Assembly (NCBI GenBank): GCA_035495315.1
Contig: DATJGF010000064.1
Coordinates: forward strand, 1 to 59,392
Direction: 5' to 3'
Source: DATJGF01 sp035495315
GTDB taxonomy: Bacteria > Verrucomicrobiota > Verrucomicrobiia > Limisphaerales > UBA8199
Length of the DNA stretch: 59,392 nt
Part shown: positions 54,833-59,392 of the stretch, piece by piece
Position numbering within the stretch: position 1 is the first letter of the stretch
How the letters are laid out: every line of letters starts with the position of its first letter
Notes under the pieces: model-generated
The model's database searches: none
Told to the model about the DNA's origin: nothing
The model's input: the letters and a program-made list of their open reading frames with translations, nothing else
Program-made: the position numbers and the translations under genes

Positions 54833-54868
54833 GCAGGAGACCGTTGTGCCCCCAAGCCTCTCACACGT

Positions 54869-56023
54869 TTGGTTCGATTCAAAGACGTCACCGTGCCGTT
54901 AGCCAACAATATTCGTCCTGCGCGCACGGCAGTAGGTCCGGGTTGCGCGAAAACGAAAAAGAAGTGCACCCGTTGCTGGTTATTGATCTCGCTGGGCACG
55001 GGGTTGCTCCTGATATTCTCAATTGGGCTCGCTCTGTTCTCGCATAACAATTCGCTAAACGAAGCTCCGTCGCCAAAGTCCGCAGCTCCTTTACTCCCAG
55101 TCGTTGGGCGAAGAGTCTCTGCGTCAAACGATAGGTCTCCGATCGATTTTGCCAGAAGCGCTCTCAGCCAGGAACTCGACCTTGAACAGCGAGCGCAACT
55201 TGTTTCCCGAATTGTTGAGGCGATCCCGGCCAGCGACTTGCCCCGCGCGTTGCAAGCTTTGGATCCTGTCCATGACGCCAATGGGTTGGAACTGCAGCAA
55301 CATTTACTCCGGCGGTGGGCTGAACTACGACCTGATCAAGCAGCAGAGTGGGCCTCGGCGTTGCCTGCGGATTCAACCCGCGGAACTGCTCTGGCCCAAG
55401 TCGCCACAGCCTGGGCTAATATCGATCCGCAAGCTGCTGCAGGTTGGCTGCGATCATTGCCTGAGACAGAAGAATGGACGACTGCGGCCGTGATGGCCTT
55501 TACCTACGAGGCGACGCGTTCGACTCCATTGGTTGCGTTGGAAGCTGCCGGACGGCTGGCACCGAGCCCGGAGCGTGACGCGGCATTAGCTCATGCGATG
55601 AGCCAATGGGCTTCGAGTGATCCTAATCAGGCCTACGGCTGGGCAAGCAATATCCCCGATCCGGGACTTCGGGATCAATTGCTCGCCGTCGTTTTGACAG
55701 CCGCGGCTGATCAGCATGGCGCGATCGCCGCTAAGCTGGCGGCAACCCAATTCAATCCAGGTGACGAACAAAATCGGCTGGTAGTCTCAATAATCCAGCG
55801 GTGGGCTCAGACTTCCCCTGAAACCGCCGCCGGCTGGATCGAACAATTTCCGGAAGGTCCACTCCGCTCCGCCGCATTGGAAAATCTGACTGCGATTTGG
55901 AGCGCCACGGATCCGGAGGGTGCCCAAAGATGGATTAGTGCGATGCCGCCAGGACCATCTCGCGATGAGGCCCTGCGAGCCGGCGCCCTCCCAGACGATG
56001 CTTCTGCCGGCTCAGGCCGCTAA
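54869..56023 (+). CDS. membrane-anchored protein with novel W/P-type helical repeats
   Basis: A protein of about 380 residues. The start is uncertain, as no ATG is near; TTG at 54869 or GTG at 54893 is possible. It has one N-terminal helix (WLLISLGTGLLLIFSIGLALF) and then a repeat of about 35-40 residues with the pattern W-x2-x-DP-x2-A-x2-W-x3-LP-x4-R-x2-AL: WAELRPDQAAEWASALP, WANIDPQAAAGWLRSLP, WASSDPNQAYGWASNIP, WAQTSPETAAGWIEQFP, WSATDPEGAQRWISAMP. The family is not recognised. It could be an alpha-solenoid scaffold. Confidence 0.78.
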   Translation: MVRFKDVTVPLANNIRPARTAVGPGCAKTKKKCTRCWLLISLGTGLLLIFSIGLALFSHNNSLNEAPSPKSAAPLLPVVGRRVSASNDRSPIDFARSALSQELDLEQRAQLVSRIVEAIPASDLPRALQALDPVHDANGLELQQHLLRRWAELRPDQAAEWASALPADSTRGTALAQVATAWANIDPQAAAGWLRSLPETEEWTTAAVMAFTYEATRSTPLVALEAAGRLAPSPERDAALAHAMSQWASSDPNQAYGWASNIPDPGLRDQLLAVVLTAAADQHGAIAAKLAATQFNPGDEQNRLVVSIIQRWAQTSPETAAGWIEQFPEGPLRSAALENLTAIWSATDPEGAQRWISAMPPGPSRDEALRAGALPDDASAGSGR

Positions 56024-56053
56024 GCTCACGCCTGCGCGAGCCCACAACCAGCC

Positions 56054-59000
56054 TCACTGAGTCAATAATCGGTAGAAGATAAGGGGATTCGTCAGATCAA
56101 CCGACAAGTTTTGAGCGATATTGGTTTGCGTGTAAGTTGGCAACGCCGTCCAGCTGTTCGGAAGGCCTGGGTTACTCGACCACTGCAGCTGGTACCGAGC
56201 TCCGACATTGCCATAAGCTGTCAGCGTTCGGTTGGTGTTGGCATCGAATCCTGCCGCCAGCAACGGTCTGCCACCAACCACCGCAACTTGCCCCGGAACC
56301 GAAACATAATTCAGATATCCCGAGGCATCGGGCTTGGCCGCGTTCAGATTGCGCACAGTCAAGTTGACAAATGCCGAGGACTGGTTGCTTGCGGTTTGAA
56401 AACTGAGCTGCGCGATCAGATTCGATTTCTGCAACACTTGACCCGCTGCCGTTTGGAATGATAACAGGATATTAGTGTTCTGAACTTGCACCGAACTGGA
56501 GGCGATGCCCCGCACGGTGTTGAAGAGCACGGGATTGACAAAGCGGGTCGCGGGCCAATCGACACTGAATGAGAGATTCGTTACTCCGCTGCTGGAAGAC
56601 ACGTAGATTGGTATGACACCGTCTTGACCCGCCGCCACGCTGGTCGATCCCATCGTTAAGCCGAGAAAATCCAGCACGATGACTAGCACATTCTGATTCG
56701 TGCTCAACGTCGGGTTGCTGTTGTCTGTTAGCACAATGGTAATCAGATTAGTCGTCAGCGCCTGCGCTACAGTGGGCGTCCAGGTCAGATACGTCATCCC
56801 GCGTTTGCTAACAATTTTGGCCCCGGTAGGTGCCCCGGTTCCCAGATTGAAAGAAATCCTGTCACCATTCGTGTAAGGGGAGCTCAAGGGCAGCCGAAAC
56901 GCGGTATTGGGAGCAATGACAGCATTGGTCAGCAAGGTGGGTCCTGAGTTCGTCTGGTTAATGGTGACGGTGAAGAAACGGGTGATGATATTGTTGGTGG
57001 GCTGACCGTCATCCACTCGCACGGTGATGTCAGCGACACCGAACGCGTTAGTGGCTGGTGTAAAGCCCAAGCTGCCCGTGGCGCTGGGGCTGCTGTAGGT
57101 CACCGTGGGATTTGGGATCAGCGCCGGGTTACTGGAGACGGCAGTAACCGTCAGCGTCTGAAGTTCATTGGAGGCTCCAGAGCTGATCCCCGTCAGTTGG
57201 ACCATTTGTGTGCCGGAATTCTGATTGAGCACCAGGTCTGGAAACGGGTCGAGCGTTGGGGGATAGTTTAGCGCATTAACAGTGACGGTGAAGGAGCGAA
57301 TGATCGTGTTACTTACTGTTCCGCCATCGTCGACCATAACCGTAATGCCGGCCGAACCAAAGGCGTTAGGCAAGGGGGTGAACGTCAATGTGCCATTGGG
57401 ATCCGGACTGCTGTAACTGACAACGATGTTGGAGATAATTGTTGGATCGGTCGTGAATGCCGTCACAGTCAGGGTTTGGTTTTCACTCGCAGCACCGGAC
57501 GATATTCCGCTCATATTGACCGTTTGCATACCGGCATTCTCATCGACAGCCAGGTCCGCAATCGGGTCCAGTGTCGGCGCATAATTCACCGGATTAACCG
57601 TCACGGTGAAGGAGCGCATCACCGTGTTGTTGCTTATCCCGCCATTGTTCACCGTCACCGAAATCAGCGCTGAGCCCGTCGCAAATGGTGCAGGACTAAA
57701 GGTCAACGTGCCAGTCGCGTTCGGACTCGTATAGTTTACGGTCGGTGTAGGAATCAAACCCGAGTTGCTCGACGTCGCGGTAACCGTCAGGGTCTGGATC
57801 TGGTTGGAAGCCCCTGACGAAATACCGCTCAGATTGACGGTCTGTATTCCGGCATTTTCATTAATAGTCCGGTCGGTAATGGGGTCCAGCGTCGGAGCGT
57901 AATTGACCGGATTAACGATGACCGTGAACGCGCGCACCACCGTGTTGTTGCTCAATCCGCCGTTGTTCACTGCCACCGAAATCAGCGCCGAGCCCGTCGC
58001 AAACGGCGCCGGACTGAAGGTCAGCGTGCCGGTCGCGTTCGGACTGGTATAGTTAACGGTCGGTGTGGGAATCAACCCCGGATTGCTCGACGTCCCAGTA
58101 ACCGTCAGCGTCTGAATCTGGTTGGAGGCTCCTGCGGAAATCCCAGTAAAGTTCACAGTTTGAGTGCCGTCGTTCTCATTGATAGTCCGGTCGGTAATCG
58201 GGTCCAAGGTCGGAGCGTAATTGACCGGATTAACGATGACCGTGAACGCGCGTACCACCGTGTTGTTGCTCAACCCGCCATTGTTCACCGTTACCGAAAT
58301 CAGCGCTGAACCCGTCGCAAATGGTGCGGGACTAAAGACCAACGTGCCCGTCGCGTTCGGACTGGTATAGTTTACCGTCGGGGCGGGAATCAAACCCGGG
58401 TTGCTCGACGTCGCACTAATCGTAAGCGTCTGGATCTGGTTGGAAGCCCCAGAGGAAATACCGGTCAGGTTCACTGTCTGCGCTCCGCCATTCTCATTGA
58501 TAGTGCGGTCAGTAATCGGGTCCAGGGTCGGAGCGTAATTGACCGGATTAACGATGACCGTGAACGCGCGTACCACCGTGTTGTTGCTCATCCCGCCATT
58601 GTTCACCGTCACCGAAATCAGCGCTGAGCCCGTCGCAAATGGTGCAGGACTAAAGGCCAACGTGCCCGTCGCGTTCGGACTGGCATAGTTTACTGTCGGT
58701 GTGGGAATCAACCCGGCGTTGCTCGATGTCGCAGTAACCGTCAGCGTCTGAATCTGGTTGGAGGCTCCTGCGGAAATCCCAGTAAGATTCACGGTTTGGG
58801 TACCGGCGTTCTCATTGATGGTCCGGTCAGTAATCGGTTCCAGGGTCGGAGCGTAATTGACCGGATTAACGATGACCGTGAACGCGCGCACCACCGTGTT
58901 GTTGCTCATCCCGCCATTGTTCACCGTCACCGAAATCAGCGCTGAGCCCGTCGCAAACGGCGCCGGACTGAAGGTCAGCGTGCCGGTCGCGTTCGGACTG

Positions 59001-59392
59001 GTATAGTTTACTGCCGGTGTGGGAATCAACCCAGGATTGCTCGACGTTGTGGTAACCGTCAGCGTCTGGATCTGGTTGGAAGCCCCAGAGGAAATACCGG
59101 TCAGGTTCACTGTCTGCGCTCCGGCATTCTCATTGATAGTCCGATTGGTAATAGCGTCCAATGTCGGCGGATAATTGACTGGATTAACGGTCACTGTGAA
59201 CGACCGTACCACCGTGTTGTTGCTTAACCCACCATCGTTCACCGTCACCGCAATCAGCGCCGAGCCTGCCGCAAATGGCGCCGGAGCAAAGGTCAAAGTA
59301 CCAGTCGTATTCGGACTGGTGTAGTTTACTGTCGGGGTGGGGATCAAACCCGGGTTGCTCGAGGTTGCGGTAACCGTAAGGGTCTGAATCTG
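56054..59392 (-). CDS. giant cadherin-like repeat surface protein, N-terminus beyond the window
   Basis: The gene runs off the right edge: the frame stays open to 59392 on the minus strand, so the protein's N-terminus is missing. Seven full units of about 106 residues are seen, with one partial at the edge. Each starts N-Y-(A/P)-P-T-L and carries RTINENAGxQTVNLTGIS, then LTVTATSSNPGLIPTPTV and a closing VTVNNGG, resembling cadherin-like or VCBS-type beta-sandwiches. A further Ig-like domain and a cohesin-like segment (VPIYVSSSSGVTNLSFSVDW) lead to the C-terminus, which ends NPLIFYRLLTQ. It is likely secreted or surface-exposed. Near-identical units suggest recent expansion. Confidence 0.9.
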   Translation of the reverse strand, partial: QIQTLTVTATSSNPGLIPTPTVNYTSPNTTGTLTFAPAPFAAGSALIAVTVNDGGLSNNTVVRSFTVTVNPVNYPPTLDAITNRTINENAGAQTVNLTGISSGASNQIQTLTVTTTSSNPGLIPTPAVNYTSPNATGTLTFSPAPFATGSALISVTVNNGGMSNNTVVRAFTVIVNPVNYAPTLEPITDRTINENAGTQTVNLTGISAGASNQIQTLTVTATSSNAGLIPTPTVNYASPNATGTLAFSPAPFATGSALISVTVNNGGMSNNTVVRAFTVIVNPVNYAPTLDPITDRTINENGGAQTVNLTGISSGASNQIQTLTISATSSNPGLIPAPTVNYTSPNATGTLVFSPAPFATGSALISVTVNNGGLSNNTVVRAFTVIVNPVNYAPTLDPITDRTINENDGTQTVNFTGISAGASNQIQTLTVTGTSSNPGLIPTPTVNYTSPNATGTLTFSPAPFATGSALISVAVNNGGLSNNTVVRAFTVIVNPVNYAPTLDPITDRTINENAGIQTVNLSGISSGASNQIQTLTVTATSSNSGLIPTPTVNYTSPNATGTLTFSPAPFATGSALISVTVNNGGISNNTVMRSFTVTVNPVNYAPTLDPIADLAVDENAGMQTVNMSGISSGAASENQTLTVTAFTTDPTIISNIVVSYSSPDPNGTLTFTPLPNAFGSAGITVMVDDGGTVSNTIIRSFTVTVNALNYPPTLDPFPDLVLNQNSGTQMVQLTGISSGASNELQTLTVTAVSSNPALIPNPTVTYSSPSATGSLGFTPATNAFGVADITVRVDDGQPTNNIITRFFTVTINQTNSGPTLLTNAVIAPNTAFRLPLSSPYTNGDRISFNLGTGAPTGAKIVSKRGMTYLTWTPTVAQALTTNLITIVLTDNSNPTLSTNQNVLVIVLDFLGLTMGSTSVAAGQDGVIPIYVSSSSGVTNLSFSVDWPATRFVNPVLFNTVRGIASSSVQVQNTNILLSFQTAAGQVLQKSNLIAQLSFQTASNQSSAFVNLTVRNLNAAKPDASGYLNYVSVPGQVAVVGGRPLLAAGFDANTNRTLTAYGNVGARYQLQWSSNPGLPNSWTALPTYTQTNIAQNLSVDLTNPLIFYRLLTQ
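56950..59392 (-). repeat. 318-bp tandem repeat array
   Basis: The coding repeats have an exact 318-bp period: the same landmark GAGCGTAATT occurs at 57895, 58213, 58531 and 58849. A 40-bp stretch there is identical in all four units. Units toward the C-terminal end (57584, 57266) diverge progressively. The true unit count may be collapsed or expanded in assembly. Confidence 0.9.

Noticed and set aside
54751..55281. 176-codon minus-strand frame
   Set aside because: It overlaps two plus-strand genes and has no signal, motif or plausible start context.
57266..59392. Periodic repeats that could suggest a CRISPR array
   Set aside because: The period is 318 bp and the frame is coding throughout; there are no short direct repeats with unique spacers.

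Overview
The window looks like chromosome of a soil or freshwater Verrucomicrobiota bacterium, probably near Pedosphaera. This is inferred from gene content, not from a marker phylogeny. The signs are an H-X9-DG type II pseudopilin, Tat-exported Gfo/Idh/MocA and sugar isomerase proteins, ThuA and DUF1080 proteins, PadR/HAAS regulation, very large secreted beta-sandwich proteins, few Shine-Dalgarno sites, and intergenic hairpin repeats. No rRNA, tRNA, CRISPR, phage or transposase gene was seen.

Layout. 1-6.8 kb: pyruvate phosphate dikinase (minus strand), a MITE-like element, a conserved hypothetical gene, a long inverted repeat, and a batD-batE pair. 7-11.1 kb: a minus-strand carbohydrate cluster with two TIM-barrel isomerases, a ThuA protein and a Tat-exported Gfo/Idh/MocA oxidoreductase. 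11.3-15.9 kb: a UroD-family protein, a broken microcompartment remnant (PduS N-terminus joined to a PduT-like C-terminus), L-rhamnose isomerase and the RhaT symporter. 16-22 kb: LeuD-like protein, a flavin disulfide reductase, GlcD/GlcF and a KDPG aldolase. 22-35 kb: pseudopilin, an orphan DGQHR protein, a LytS/LytTR two-component pair, a CPA2 antiporter, a receiver-only regulator, a second ThuA plus exported isomerase group, rpsT and a hybrid histidine kinase. 35-46 kb: large secreted protein, Sel1 protein, and a five-gene minus-strand operon (PadR, HAAS membrane protein, SGNH hydrolase, PDZ lipoprotein, large envelope protein) behind a near-consensus sigma70 promoter. 46-59.4 kb: alpha/beta hydrolase, DUF1080 protein, amino-acid permease, NarL-type two-component pair, an adhesin-like protein, a novel W/P-repeat protein, and a cadherin-like tandem-repeat protein cut by the right edge.

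How it fits together. Much of the first 22 kb reads as plant or algal sugar catabolism: rhamnose entry (RhaT) and isomerisation (RhaA), oxidation of glycolate- or lactate-type acids (GlcD/F), KDPG cleavage, and PPDK linking pyruvate to PEP. The Gfo/Idh, isomerase, ThuA and DUF1080 proteins suggest a 3-keto-sugar route. The pduS/pduT fusion beside rhaA suggests this lineage once had a rhamnose or fucose microcompartment and lost it by deletion. Several dispersed short repeats lie at gene ends in the same region and in one case supply a stop codon.
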